Shown: in pieces, positions 1 through 9,370 of the stretch | How positions within the stretch are numbered: the first letter of the stretch is position 1 | How the letters are laid out: each line of letters opens with the position of its first letter | Origin: an uncultured Saprospiraceae bacterium | Lineage (GTDB): Bacteria > Bacteroidota > Bacteroidia > Chitinophagales > Saprospiraceae | DNA: 64,000 nucleotides | Assembly: GCA_937941765.1 (NCBI GenBank) | Contig: CALDGQ010000110.1 | Location: forward strand, 1 to 64,000 | Direction: 5' to 3' | Made by a program: the position numbers and the translations under genes | Notes under the pieces: generated by a model | Databases searched by the model: none | What the model was told of the DNA's origin: nothing | Seen by the model: only the letters and a program-made list of their open reading frames with translations

Positions 1-99
1 GGATTAAAAGAACTTAAATTAATCATGGAAGTTTTTGAAATTTTCACATAATAGTTTTTTATTATATGAATTTTTTATTCAATTCGTGATAATTGACAG

Positions 100-234
100 G
101 GTTAGAAACCTTTGGCTCGGTTAAACAAAAGCGAGCCGAAGTTTTCTAACCTCTCGGTGTTTGGCAACCAACTTTCGTGCATTTTCGCACAGTCTGACGT
201 AAGCACATGTAGCAACGGTCCTATTTTACATTTT
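100..234. repeat. Nested palindromic intergenic repeat, copy 1 (left end missing)
   Basis: A hairpin (about 101-155) pairs GTTAGAAACCTTTGGCTCG with CGAGCCGAAGTTTTCTAAC. It is followed by a segment ending in ATTTTCGCACAGTCTGACG (181-199). The block is nearly identical to the one at 40210-40390. That copy also has the matching left outer arm, which is absent here. The copy lies just downstream of the lnt stop codon. It is a non-coding dispersed repeat, possibly MITE-like (inference). Confidence 0.8.
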
Positions 235-2002
235 ACATTCTTCTACCAATAATCGTTTTCACAATCGTATTCAAAAAGAAAAGAATCGCAACAAACAACG
301 AAACCCTACCAATTAAATCTCCCCATCTCACGTAAAAAGTAATTTCATCATTTAAGCGCATAGTTCCTTTGATCGCAGCTTCCTCATTATATTTTGTTTT
401 CTGACGAATATCTCCACGTTGATTTATAAAACACGAAATACCAGTGTTAGCAGATCTTGCAATATCCCGACGGGTTTCTATTGCACGGAGAGAAGCAAAC
501 TTCATATGCTGTTTATGTCCAGCAGTATCGTCCCACCATCCATCATTGGTCACAACGAAAGCTAAGTTGGCACCTTTCTTAATGTATCCTGTAAAATATT
601 CTCCGAAAATAGATTCATAACAAATGACAGGCGCAGAACGAGTTTCTCCATTTGTGAAGACACTTCTTTGAGGTTGAGTGCCGTGTCCCATTGAACCACC
701 CAACTTGTCAATCAAAGGTTTTACAAAAAAGAATAATTTGTGATAAGGAAATATTTCAGCGCCAGGAACCAGCTTTGATTTTTTATAAGTCGGAATTTCA
801 TCTTGTCCAGACTTTAATTGAATAGCAGCATTGTAAACAGTGTACCTTAAAGTGTCTCCATTTTTTCGAATATTTGTTCTAGCTTCAGCAGGTGCCACTT
901 CTCCATTTCGATACATTTGATATCCACCAACTCCTGTTACCAATCCTATTTTTGGATAGTCATTGATTATTTCTCTGAATGTTCTCAACGAACGATTTGA
1001 TTTTAAAGCGCCTAAATTAACACTACCTACACTTGTTTCTGGAAATACTAAAAAGTCTGTATTTTCATCAATTACTTGTTTAGATAATTTGACAAATTGA
1101 TCCGCCACCACTCTATCAGGTGTATTGAATTTTTCATAATGCGGTTCATAGTTAGGTTGAATAACGGCGACATTGGCAGTCTTTTGATTGGAGTCATCGT
1201 AGGTAAAATACATTCCCAAAGAAATGATACTTGGAATCAAAATTAAAGCGGCCAATTTACCAACGGCAGGTAAATGAAATGAAGACTCCTTTTTATACAA
1301 CTTATATATTTCGAAACAAACGGCATTGGCTAATAATATCCAAAGCGTTCCTCCATATGCACCTGTGAATTCATACCACTGAACTAATGAAGGCCATTCC
1401 GCAAACCCATTTCCTAATGTCAGCCAAGGCCAAGTCAATTCCCATCTCATATGTAAAAACTCAAAGGTAATCCAGTAAGCTGCTAACGCAAACCATCTGA
1501 ATTTTCCAGGCAGTACTTTTCCAGCTTGATGGTACAACATAATTGGAATCGTCATGAACAATGAGTTCAATCCAATTGCTACAAATGACGCGATGTAAGC
1601 AGTATTGGCCACCCAATAGGTCGATAAAATATTCCATATTACAAAAGTGTTGTAACTATATTTAAATACTTCCCATTTAGATGCTTCTTCTCTCCATTCA
1701 GTAATTTCTTCTTCAATTATCAGCAATGGAACGAACGCAACGAATAGTAAAAAGGTGAAGGGAGAAACCGGAAATCCAATTCCTAACAATAAACCACTCA
1801 ATGTTGAAAGGAGTAGTAATTTATTTTTTTGTGGAATTTTTGAGAAACGTGATTCCCCTGCTACTACTTTGAAGGTCCAACCAGCTATGAAAAAGAGTAA
1901 TGGAATTCTTCCCCATAAAGGCATGGTCCACATTAGGTAGGCACAGATTGCGGTGATGATTCCTGTAACAAGGAGGATGGGGAATTTTAGTTTTCGATTC
2001 AT
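233..2002 (-). CDS. lnt: Apolipoprotein N-acyltransferase
   Basis: Transfers the third acyl chain from phospholipid to the N-terminal cysteine of diacylated lipoproteins at the periplasmic face of the inner membrane. The first ~270 residues are hydrophobic with multiple membrane segments. The C-terminal half is a nitrilase-fold (CN hydrolase) domain. The Glu-Lys-Cys triad is visible as FPETSVGS (Glu near 321), KKSKLVPGAE (Lys near 410) and VICYESIFGEY (Cys near 460), and a last membrane segment lies at the C-terminus. At 589 residues it is somewhat longer than the ~510 of the enterobacterial enzyme, as is usual in Bacteroidota. It lies downstream of metG in the same orientation, separated by ~120 bp of palindromic filler. 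Lipoproteins encoded elsewhere in the window would be substrates. Confidence 0.93.
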   Translation of the reverse strand: MNRKLKFPILLVTGIITAICAYLMWTMPLWGRIPLLFFIAGWTFKVVAGESRFSKIPQKNKLLLLSTLSGLLLGIGFPVSPFTFLLFVAFVPLLIIEEEITEWREEASKWEVFKYSYNTFVIWNILSTYWVANTAYIASFVAIGLNSLFMTIPIMLYHQAGKVLPGKFRWFALAAYWITFEFLHMRWELTWPWLTLGNGFAEWPSLVQWYEFTGAYGGTLWILLANAVCFEIYKLYKKESSFHLPAVGKLAALILIPSIISLGMYFTYDDSNQKTANVAVIQPNYEPHYEKFNTPDRVVADQFVKLSKQVIDENTDFLVFPETSVGSVNLGALKSNRSLRTFREIINDYPKIGLVTGVGGYQMYRNGEVAPAEARTNIRKNGDTLRYTVYNAAIQLKSGQDEIPTYKKSKLVPGAEIFPYHKLFFFVKPLIDKLGGSMGHGTQPQRSVFTNGETRSAPVICYESIFGEYFTGYIKKGANLAFVVTNDGWWDDTAGHKQHMKFASLRAIETRRDIARSANTGISCFINQRGDIRQKTKYNEEAAIKGTMRLNDEITFYVRWGDLIGRVSLFVAILFFLNTIVKTIIGRRM

Positions 2003-2015
2003 GTATGTTTAGTAT

Positions 2016-2100
2016 TTTTTACCACTAGACACTAGGCAACATATTAGATGCTACAATTAAGAGCTTTGTGTTCTCTGTATCTTCTGTGCCCTTTGTGGTA
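2016..2100. repeat. Degenerate intergenic inverted repeat
   Basis: Starts with TTTACCACTAGACACTAGG and ends with TGCCCTTTGTGGTAAA, so the outer ends pair as TTTACCAC/GTGGTAAA while the middle is only loosely symmetrical. The outer sequence resembles the ends of the palindrome at 13216-13292. Non-coding filler between lnt and metG. Confidence 0.5.
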
Positions 2101-2121
2101 AATCAATTAACAAGGTCCAGT

Positions 2122-4242
2122 CTAACGAACTGTAAACCCATTCCCCCAACCATCAGCAGGACTCACAAAACACAATTTCCCTTCTTTATTTTCCGCCATC
2201 AAAATCATTCCTTGCGACTCGACACCCCGTAATTTTCTTGGTTTCAAATTAGCAAGTAATAGAACTTGTTGACCAATCACTTCATCGGGTTTGTAATGTT
2301 GAGCAATACCAGAAACAACCGTTCTTTTTTCAAAACCTAAGTCTACTTCTAACTTCAACAACTTATCCGCTTTCTTGATAGCTTCTGCTGACAAGATCGT
2401 TCCAGTACGTATATCCATTTTAGTGAAGTCTTCAAAAGTTGTTTCTTCTTTTAATGGTTTTGCCGCATTGGCTTTTTCCTCCGCTAGTATGTTGGCTAAA
2501 TGTGCTTTTTGTTTATTGACCATATCTAATCTGGAAGAATCGTTTCGATCGTGAATTTTAGCGAACAACAAACTTGGTGCTCCAACTTTATGACCAGCTG
2601 AAAGAATTGCTTTATTATTGGAAAGTTTTTCAACAGCAGATTTCAAATCTCCATTTTTCACATTTTCCAAATTTAATAGTGATCTTATTTTATTCGCTGT
2701 CCATGGAACGAAAGGTTCGCTTAGCAAACTTAATAATCCAACAATTTGTACGCAATTAGATAAACACTCTTTGATAACGGGACTGTCTGGTTCAGCTTTG
2801 AATAATTTCCAAGGAGACACATCTTGTAAATAGGTGTTCCCTAAAGAAGATAATTCCATTAAACTATTGATGGCTCCTTTAAAAGTAAAATTCTCAATAT
2901 CTTTTTGAATATTTTGAACTAATTTCAAAGCATCCGGCACTACTTCGTTTAAGCTCTTACTTGTTTCAGGAACAACGCCATCAAAATATTTATTGGTCAA
3001 TACAATTACTCGATTGACAAAGTTGCCTAAGTTATCTGCCAATTCTTTGTCATAAAATTCTACATAGTCATCCCACTTAAAATCGGCATCCCGATTCTCA
3101 GGCATATTTCTGATTAAGGAATATCTCAAGGCATCTTCCTTATTTTCAAAATCCTTGAATTCCTCTAAGTAAGCATGTTGTTCGATTCCCCAACCTTTTG
3201 ACTTAGAAAATTTTCTTCCTTCAAAATTTAAAAATTGATTGGCAGGAACATTGGTAGGCAAAATATAATCACCATGTGCTTTCAACATTGCTGGAAAAAC
3301 TATGCAGTGAAAAACAATATTATCTTTTCCAATGAAGTGGACTAATTGTGAGTCTTCACTTTTCCAATAGTCTTCCCAATTCTTTCCATTTTCTTTGGCC
3401 CATTGTTTAGTAGATGAAATATATCCAATCGGCGCATCAAACCATACATATAATACTTTCCCATCCGCGCCTTCAACTGGCACTGGAATTCCCCAATCTA
3501 AATCACGGGTGATTGCACGAGGCAACAGTCCGTTATCCAACCAAGACATGCATTGACCAGTAACATGCTTTTTCCATTTTTTAGCTTCATGCAAAGTGAC
3601 CCCATCAACCTTGCCTTCTTTGATCCAATCTTTTAACCATGCTTCATGTTTGTCCAATTTGAAATACCAATGTTTGGTTTCTTTCAAGGTTGGCTTATTA
3701 CCACTTAATGTTGATTTAGGATTGATAAGTTCAGTTGGAGATAAATCTTTTCCACAATTTTCACATTGATCACCATAAGCTTCTTCGTGTTCACAATTCG
3801 GGCACGTACCCATGATAAAACGATCGGCCAGAAACTGATCGAATTCTTTATCATAATATTGCTCCGAAGTTTTTTCTTCAAACTGTCCACCTTGTGCTAC
3901 TAATTTTTTAAAAAAGTCCTGCGCCGTTTCATGATGCAATGCTGCACTTGTTCGGTGATAATAGTCGAATGAAATTCCTAAACGTTCAAAAGAATTTTTA
4001 TTGAGTTCGTGATATTTATCAATGATGTCTTTAGGAGAAATGCCTTCTTTCTTGGCACGTATCGGAATGGCTGCTCCGTGCTCATCTGAACCACAAACGA
4101 ATGCCACGTCATTGCCCATCAAGCGCAAATAACGTACATATATGTCCGCAGGAAGGTATGCACCTGCTAGGTGACCAAGGTGCAAAGGACCATTGGCGTA
4201 AGGAAGAGCGGAAGTAACTAAATATCTTTTTGGTGCTGCCAT
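2122..4242 (-). CDS. metG: Methionyl-tRNA synthetase with C-terminal tRNA-binding domain
   Basis: Charges tRNA-Met with methionine in the cytoplasm. The class I HIGH-like motif is HLGHLAG near residue 20. A zinc knuckle with four cysteines (CPNCEHEE...CENCG) lies near 147-166, the KMSKS-like loop is FSKSKG near 345, and an anticodon-binding helical domain follows. The last ~110 residues form an EMAP-II/Trbp111-like OB-fold (DIRTGTILSAE through GMILMAE), the dimerisation and tRNA-binding module seen in MetG1-type enzymes. The length of 706 fits the two-domain form (about 680). The start ATG overlaps the stop of a doubtful small upstream reading frame. Confidence 0.97.
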   Translation of the reverse strand: MAAPKRYLVTSALPYANGPLHLGHLAGAYLPADIYVRYLRLMGNDVAFVCGSDEHGAAIPIRAKKEGISPKDIIDKYHELNKNSFERLGISFDYYHRTSAALHHETAQDFFKKLVAQGGQFEEKTSEQYYDKEFDQFLADRFIMGTCPNCEHEEAYGDQCENCGKDLSPTELINPKSTLSGNKPTLKETKHWYFKLDKHEAWLKDWIKEGKVDGVTLHEAKKWKKHVTGQCMSWLDNGLLPRAITRDLDWGIPVPVEGADGKVLYVWFDAPIGYISSTKQWAKENGKNWEDYWKSEDSQLVHFIGKDNIVFHCIVFPAMLKAHGDYILPTNVPANQFLNFEGRKFSKSKGWGIEQHAYLEEFKDFENKEDALRYSLIRNMPENRDADFKWDDYVEFYDKELADNLGNFVNRVIVLTNKYFDGVVPETSKSLNEVVPDALKLVQNIQKDIENFTFKGAINSLMELSSLGNTYLQDVSPWKLFKAEPDSPVIKECLSNCVQIVGLLSLLSEPFVPWTANKIRSLLNLENVKNGDLKSAVEKLSNNKAILSAGHKVGAPSLLFAKIHDRNDSSRLDMVNKQKAHLANILAEEKANAAKPLKEETTFEDFTKMDIRTGTILSAEAIKKADKLLKLEVDLGFEKRTVVSGIAQHYKPDEVIGQQVLLLANLKPRKLRGVESQGMILMAENKEGKLCFVSPADGWGNGFTVR

Positions 4243-4418
4243 TATTTTAATTCTATTTGTAATGCGAATATAAGATTTTTCGGTCTTGTATTATTGAATA
4301 TTTCAAGCTCAAATTTGAGGTCAAGAATGTTTAAACCTTGTTTAATACACTCCTTTTTGAGGACTTTTTTAAAAGCTTTATTTCTTCTAACAAATAGTTT
4401 TTCGAAATAATTCATCAT
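4242..4418 (-). CDS. Possible small lysine-rich protein upstream of metG
   Basis: An open frame of about 58 codons from ATG at 4418; it can be extended upstream to a TTG at 4445. It ends in TAATG overlapping the metG start codon, a common coupling arrangement in this genome (also at 21672 and 61581). The product would be basic and AT-codon rich, with no signal peptide, membrane segment or motif I recognise. A TAnnTTTG-like box (TAAATTTG, 4502-4509, minus) lies upstream. It could be a translationally coupled leader or a chance frame in the metG 5' region; I lean towards chance. Confidence 0.22.
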   Translation of the reverse strand: MMNYFEKLFVRRNKAFKKVLKKECIKQGLNILDLKFELEIFNNTRPKNLIFALQIELK

Positions 4419-4567
4419 AAAATAGTCACACTTCGTTCTAATCAACTGATTGTATTTATAGAGTGTTAATACTTTAAAATTGATACAACTTAAATTTTGG
4501 CCAAATTTATTTACACATTTAAAAAATCAGTGTCCATAGTATTATGAACACGCAAAAAATATTAATT

Positions 4568-5524
4568 ATGAATTTCAAGATTTTATTTAGCTTAACTTTA
4601 TTTTTAAGTTTATTCGTATTCACTTCCCAAGCTCAAAATGGTTGCAAAGACTGCCGTGGTTCTGAACTCACAGTCGTAAATAATACCACAATTGCTAATG
4701 ACATAGATGCAGGTTTTTTTACATGGGAAGTTTGTTCCGGAAATGCAACGATTGTATCTGGACAAGGGCAACCAACGCTTTATATTCAACACAATGACAA
4801 GAATTGTTCAATCATAAAAGTGACTCGATATTTTCGCGGAGGAAAGGTGGTTTCTTGTATAGAAGTCTGTCCAGATAATATCATCATTGCTGGTGATCCT
4901 TGCAAAGATGCAGATTGCAGTAACGTCAACGATGACCGTTTATCTCTCGATCAAGAAGGTACGCCTCAAGATTGCGAAACCGTTTTTGCAAGTATCAGTT
5001 CTTTCTGTGTAGATCCTGACTGTGTAGATTATGTAACATGGCGTGCACAAGGCCCAGTAACTTATCCTGCAGCTGGTCAAGAAGTTATTACACCTGGCCT
5101 AGGAACTAGTTGGGATTTAGAGCCAACTGGTGCATACAATCATTCTGTTGTTCTTTATGCTACGATTACTTTGACAAATGGTAAAGAATGTACGCTTGCT
5201 AACAATATATGGTTGGATTGTGCAGGAGGACCAGGTTCTGGTGGTGGTATCGGTATGATCGGAAACGAATCGGATACTGCAAATGGGACAGACTTAACTG
5301 CTTATCCAAATCCTGTACGTTTAGGAAATACACTTACCGTCCCTTTCGAAAGTATTGTAGGTGCTGAATCTGTAAGAATGATGGACATCAACGGTCGTGT
5401 GATTCAAGAATTGAGTCAAGATGACAACTCATTTGAGGTGGATGCTTCTTGGTTTCCTGGTGTTTACTTTATTCAAGTAATCAACAATGGAACTATGCAA
5501 ACTACTAGTGTTATTGTTAATTAA
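4568..5524 (+). CDS. Secreted protein with T9SS C-terminal sorting domain
   Basis: A signal peptide (MNFKILFSLTLFLSLF, cleavage near SQAQ) precedes a cysteine-rich region of ~200 residues with many short Cys pairs (e.g. CKDC, CKDADCS, CVDPDCVD). A Gly-rich linker (GGPGSGGGIGM) follows. The ~75-residue C-terminal domain has the type A T9SS pattern: LTAYPNPVRLG, a VRMMDINGRV strand and PGVYFIQVINNG near the end. The mature protein should therefore be exported through the outer membrane and anchored at the surface or released. The start is placed at the internal ATG that begins the signal peptide; an upstream in-frame ATG at 4544 would add eight residues. The function of the Cys-rich body is unknown. 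A hairpin terminator follows directly. Confidence 0.85.
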   Translation: MNFKILFSLTLFLSLFVFTSQAQNGCKDCRGSELTVVNNTTIANDIDAGFFTWEVCSGNATIVSGQGQPTLYIQHNDKNCSIIKVTRYFRGGKVVSCIEVCPDNIIIAGDPCKDADCSNVNDDRLSLDQEGTPQDCETVFASISSFCVDPDCVDYVTWRAQGPVTYPAAGQEVITPGLGTSWDLEPTGAYNHSVVLYATITLTNGKECTLANNIWLDCAGGPGSGGGIGMIGNESDTANGTDLTAYPNPVRLGNTLTVPFESIVGAESVRMMDINGRVIQELSQDDNSFEVDASWFPGVYFIQVINNGTMQTTSVIVN

Positions 5525-5556
5525 TATTTTGCCCCAACAATACATTTGTAAATAAG

Positions 5557-5598
5557 AAATGCTCATCTGACATAATCTGTTAGGTGGGCATTCTTTAT
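5557..5598 (+). terminator. Intrinsic terminator of the T9SS cargo gene
   Basis: AATGCTCATCTGACA pairs with TGTTAGGTGGGCATT across a 5-nt loop, followed by CTTTATTT. It lies 33 bp after the stop at 5524. Confidence 0.65.
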
Positions 5599-5744
5599 TT
5601 GGCAGCGTTGAATGAGGATGAGTTTTTTGAAACATATAAGTCCATAGAAGGGAAAATTCATATAAGCAATTTAAGTATTTTCGTCTTCTTAAATGACTTT
5701 CATGGTGTTCTCTTAAATGTCCTATATGGTAAAAAAAAGCACAA

Positions 5745-5787
5745 AAAAAATGCTCATCCGAGTTTCCCCAAATGAGCATTTTTTTAA
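5745..5787 (-). terminator. Bidirectional terminator after the nqr operon
   Basis: AATGCTCAT (5749-5757) and ATGAGCATT (5772-5780) form a stem flanked by A and T runs on both sides. It lies 40-80 bp beyond the nqrF stop and fits as the operon terminator on the minus strand. Confidence 0.75.
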
Positions 5788-5788
5788 A

Positions 5789-5819
5789 AGCTTCTGAAGC
5801 GAGACGCTTCAAGCAACAG
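5789..5819. repeat. Short dispersed palindrome, copy 1
   Basis: CTGAAGCGAGACGCTTCAAG is a GAAGCG/CGCTTC hairpin with an AGA loop, followed by CAACA. A near-identical copy is at 17141-17172. It sits directly downstream of nqrF. Confidence 0.65.
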
Positions 5820-5827
5820 AGTTGAAA

Positions 5828-7150
5828 TTAGCCACCGAAATCATCGAAGGCCACATTCTCTTCAGGAATTCCCCAATCGTCTGCCATCTTGATGACACAC
5901 TGATTCATAATTGGAGGTCCACAGAAATACAATTCGATATCTTCTGGCGCTTCGTGCTTACTAAGGAATTCATCAATCACCACCTGGTGAACATATCCTT
6001 TGAAACCGTCTCCTTCTGGATCATCAATATGCTTTTTCAATACCCAATTGTCTTCAGGTAATGGATTATCCAATGCTACTGCGAATCTAAAATTAGGAAA
6101 TTGCTTTTCTATTTCTCTAAATTCTTGGACGTAGAATAATTCTTGTTTGGTTCTACCACCGTAGAAGAAAGTAACTTTTCTTCCTGTTTTCAATGTGTGG
6201 AATAAGTGGTATAAGTGAGAACGCATCGGTGCCATTCCAGCTCCTCCACCAACGTATAACATTTCATTTTCGGTTGGCTTAATGAAGAATTCACCATAAG
6301 GTCCTGAAATGGTTACTTTGTCTCCTGGCTTTCTACTAAATACGTAAGAAGAACAAACTCCAGGATTCACGTCCATCCAACCACCTTTGGCTTTGTCGAA
6401 TGGAGGTGTCGCAATTCTAATTGTCAATGAAACGATATTTCCTTCTGCAGGGTGATTACTCATGGAGTAGGCACGGAAGATTTCTTCATCATTTTTCATT
6501 TTCAAATCCCACAACTTAAACTTATCCCAATCTTTTTGGAACTTATCTAATGTGTCGTGATATTTAGGATGCGCTTCTATTGTTATATCTTTTTTGTAAT
6601 CCACAAATGTTTCAGGAACATCTACTTGAATATAACCACCGGCTTGAAAGTCTAGTGTCTCTCCTTCAGGTAGCTTTACAATAAATTCTTTGATAAAAGT
6701 TGCCACGTTATAATTTGATATTACTTCACACTCCCACTTCTTAATTCCAAAAATTTCTTCTGGAATTCTGATTTCCATATCTTCACGGACTTTCACTTGG
6801 CAAGCTAAACGTTTATTTTCAGCAGCTTCTTTTCTAGTCATGTGATTCATCTCTGTCGGCAATACATCACCTCCACCTTTGTCTACGTGACATTCACACA
6901 TGGCACAAGTACCACCACCACCACAAGCTGATGGTAAGAAGATATTTTTATCAGATAATGCGCTCAATAGGTTGGAACCTGGTTGCACAATAATCGGATT
7001 GGAACTATCACCATTTACAACAATCTTTAAATCTCCTTCTGGTATTAATTTTTTTCTAGCAAAAATTAACATCATTGATAACAACAAAATTACAGGTATA
7101 AAAACTGCTGCTGCGAAAAAGATGGTCGTTACGTTGAAAAGAACTATCAT
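5828..7150 (-). CDS. nqrF: Na+-translocating NADH:quinone reductase subunit F
   Basis: Entry point of electrons in NQR: oxidises NADH with FAD and passes electrons to a [2Fe-2S] centre. Domain order is one N-terminal membrane helix (residues ~5-28), then a plant-type ferredoxin domain. The ligands are visible as SACGGGGTCAMCECHV near residue 75-88 and LACQV near 113. A ferredoxin-reductase FAD domain with the RAYSMSNHP motif and a NADH domain with GGGAGMAPMRSH and YFCGPPIMN follow. The end VAFDDFGG is typical. The length of 440 against ~407 in Vibrio reflects small insertions. It is the last gene of the nqrABCDEF operon, 24 bp after nqrE. Confidence 0.97.
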   Translation of the reverse strand: MIVLFNVTTIFFAAAVFIPVILLLSMMLIFARKKLIPEGDLKIVVNGDSSNPIIVQPGSNLLSALSDKNIFLPSACGGGGTCAMCECHVDKGGGDVLPTEMNHMTRKEAAENKRLACQVKVREDMEIRIPEEIFGIKKWECEVISNYNVATFIKEFIVKLPEGETLDFQAGGYIQVDVPETFVDYKKDITIEAHPKYHDTLDKFQKDWDKFKLWDLKMKNDEEIFRAYSMSNHPAEGNIVSLTIRIATPPFDKAKGGWMDVNPGVCSSYVFSRKPGDKVTISGPYGEFFIKPTENEMLYVGGGAGMAPMRSHLYHLFHTLKTGRKVTFFYGGRTKQELFYVQEFREIEKQFPNFRFAVALDNPLPEDNWVLKKHIDDPEGDGFKGYVHQVVIDEFLSKHEAPEDIELYFCGPPIMNQCVIKMADDWGIPEENVAFDDFGG

Positions 7151-7174
7151 AATTCTAAATTAAATTTCAAACAA

Positions 7175-7780
7175 TTATTTTGTATAAATAGATGGATCAA
7201 TTCCCATCAAACTCATAAATGCAATTCCCATTAAACCTGTTAATATGAATGCCATTCCTAATCCACGTAATGCAGGAGGAACATTTGAGTATTGTAATTT
7301 TTCACGGATAGCGGCTAATGCTATAATAGCAAGAAACCAACCAAATCCACCACCCAATCCAAATGCAACTGAGTTGGCAAAATCTAATTCCCTTGATACC
7401 ATAAATAAGGACCCTCCTAAGATCGCACAGTTTACGGTAATCAATGGAAGGAAAATACCCAGTGAGTTATATAAACTTGGAGATGATTTTTCGATAATCA
7501 TTTCTACCAACTGTACCATTGATGCAATTACAGCAATGAAAAGAATGAAACGTAGGAAAGTTAAGTCCATTCCAAACAATCCATTTTCACTTAATAAGTA
7601 TTCTGAGATCAACCAGTTGATTGGCATAGTGATTCCCAAAACGAAGATGACAGCGAGTCCTAAACCGAATGCTGTTTTAACAGACTTCGATACGGCCAAG
7701 AAAGAACACATTCCTAAGAAATAGGCTAATACCAAATTTTCTACGAATGCTGTTTTTATAAAAGTATTGAATAATTCCAT
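7175..7780 (-). CDS. nqrE: Na+-translocating NADH:quinone reductase subunit E
   Basis: Integral membrane subunit with six predicted helices in 201 residues, the normal family length. The NqrD/NqrE/RnfA/RnfE family cysteines are present as LGMCSFLAVSK in helix 1 and TVNCAILGGS mid-protein. In the known NQR structure these ligate an intramembrane Fe-S centre together with NqrD. It lies 41 bp after nqrD in the operon. Confidence 0.97.
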   Translation of the reverse strand: MELFNTFIKTAFVENLVLAYFLGMCSFLAVSKSVKTAFGLGLAVIFVLGITMPINWLISEYLLSENGLFGMDLTFLRFILFIAVIASMVQLVEMIIEKSSPSLYNSLGIFLPLITVNCAILGGSLFMVSRELDFANSVAFGLGGGFGWFLAIIALAAIREKLQYSNVPPALRGLGMAFILTGLMGIAFMSLMGIDPSIYTK

Positions 7781-7821
7781 GGTGGAAATTTTTATTTAAA
7801 TGATGAATGTGATGGTTTCAA

Positions 7822-8562
7822 TTACGAAATATCAACCAAGTGTGAACGATAACTTCTTTGAATCCAAATCATGATTCCAATGATAAACATTGCAGCTGCT
7901 GGCAATACCATTAAGTTGTTGTTGGCATACCAAGAGAACCAAGAACCGATTCCACTCTCTGCTGCCGTATTAATCCAATATTCAACAATACCATTATTAG
8001 CACCGATGATATTCATTTCTACTGCACTTCCTGCAAACAAAGTTCCTTTTCCAAAAAGTTCTCTGATAATTGCAATCGCAACTAAGATGACACCGTAACC
8101 CAATCCGTTACCAATTCCATCTAAGAAAGAACGCCATGGTTTGTTGGCCATTGCGAATGCTTCCAGACGTCCCATAACAATACAGTTGGTAATGATCAAT
8201 CCGATATATACAGATAGTTGTTTGTAAATTGGATAGTTCAAATATTTCAACATCAACTCTACTACGGTTACCAAAGTTGCAATGATGACCAACATAACGA
8301 TCATACGAACTTGCTTCGGAATTTTAGTACGAATCAATGAAGTAAATAAACTAGAAAATGCACAAACAAAAACTACTGCTACTGACATTACCAACGAAGG
8401 TACTACCAATGAAGTAACTGCAAGTGCTGAACAAATCCCTAATACTTGAATTGTAATTGGGTTGTTATCACCTAACGGGTCTGTGATTAGTTTCTTTTCT
8501 TTTTTTCCGAACAACGGTTCTGCTTTTACCGCTGCTTTTTCTGCTACTGCTGTTTCAGCCAT
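7822..8562 (-). CDS. nqrD: Na+-translocating NADH:quinone reductase subunit D
   Basis: Membrane subunit homologous to NqrE. Conserved cysteine motifs LGICSALAVTS and ITNCIVMGRLEAFAM are present and six helices are predicted. At 246 residues it is longer than the usual ~210 because of an Ala/Lys-rich cytoplasmic N-terminal extension of about 25 residues before the first helix. The ATG is preceded by a 34-bp gap after nqrC. It pairs with NqrE to hold the intramembrane iron centre (established for Vibrio NQR). Confidence 0.96.
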   Translation of the reverse strand: MAETAVAEKAAVKAEPLFGKKEKKLITDPLGDNNPITIQVLGICSALAVTSLVVPSLVMSVAVVFVCAFSSLFTSLIRTKIPKQVRMIVMLVIIATLVTVVELMLKYLNYPIYKQLSVYIGLIITNCIVMGRLEAFAMANKPWRSFLDGIGNGLGYGVILVAIAIIRELFGKGTLFAGSAVEMNIIGANNGIVEYWINTAAESGIGSWFSWYANNNLMVLPAAAMFIIGIMIWIQRSYRSHLVDIS

Positions 8563-8596
8563 GTTGAATCTTCTTTATTGTTTGACAAGCAAATTA

Positions 8597-9352
8597 TTAT
8601 TTACCTGAAGACTTTATTTTTGAAAAATACGGATTATAGTATTTAATTCCTCTTTGTAACATTTCAGTTACACCATCTGCTGTTACGGTTGCTCCTGAAA
8701 TTCCATCTACATCATAGGTCATATCTTTGGCGCCACCTTTTCGAACATTTAGTGCCATCATACCGTCATTGTAAATTTTCTTTCCTTTAAATTTTGCAGC
8801 AAAAGATGGATTGTCTTTTATCTCTGCACCTAGTCCTGGGGTTTCACCTTTGTGATCAAAGCTCGCTCCAACAACCGTGTTTAGGTCACCTTCAATAGCG
8901 ATGTTTCCCCAAATTTCATCCCATAGACCGCTACCAATTACACTGACGATGTATTTTGTTTTACCATCCTTACTAAACATATATAATGGTAAGAGTCTCT
9001 CTTTCTCATCTTTCTTCTTTTCCTTAGACATATCAATGTGTTCAGCCAAACCACCTTTGTAAATTCCGTTTACAGTTTGTTGATCTACTACATTGCCGTC
9101 CATATCTACAACAACTTGTTTGACATCATTGTTGAAAATTTCGAGTACTCTTTCATCTGAAAGGTCACCAACTTTTTGTCCTTCTTCAAGTCCAATAAAA
9201 TCTGCTACCGCTTTGATAACTTCTCTTTTATTGAAAATCGCTTTATTCATTTCTGCTGTTTCGTAAGTGACTTCACGTAAAGTAGTCAAGCCTACTGCTA
9301 CCAAACTGGTCAGCGCTAAAATGAACATGATAACATAATTCGTACTATGCAC
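8597..9352 (-). CDS. nqrC: Na+-translocating NADH:quinone reductase subunit C
   Basis: Single-helix periplasmic subunit carrying covalent FMN. One N-terminal membrane anchor (residues ~5-22) is followed by an FMN-binding domain. The flavinylation motif GISGATVTADG near residue 223 contains the threonine esterified to FMN by ApbE. GETPGLGAEI is also conserved. Length 251 is normal. No apbE is in the window, so the flavin transferase must be encoded elsewhere (inference). It lies 18 bp after nqrB. Confidence 0.96.
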   Translation of the reverse strand: MHSTNYVIMFILALTSLVAVGLTTLREVTYETAEMNKAIFNKREVIKAVADFIGLEEGQKVGDLSDERVLEIFNNDVKQVVVDMDGNVVDQQTVNGIYKGGLAEHIDMSKEKKKDEKERLLPLYMFSKDGKTKYIVSVIGSGLWDEIWGNIAIEGDLNTVVGASFDHKGETPGLGAEIKDNPSFAAKFKGKKIYNDGMMALNVRKGGAKDMTYDVDGISGATVTADGVTEMLQRGIKYYNPYFSKIKSSGK

Positions 9353-9370
9353 TTGTTATGATTATTTTGG

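Noticed and set aside
5429..5812. 127-codon open frame on the minus strand
   Set aside because: It covers two terminator hairpins and the end of the T9SS cargo gene, has no family resemblance, and is a chance frame.
7245..7724. 159-codon open frame on the plus strand
   Set aside because: Lies fully inside nqrE on the other strand; the composition is a mirror of the membrane gene.
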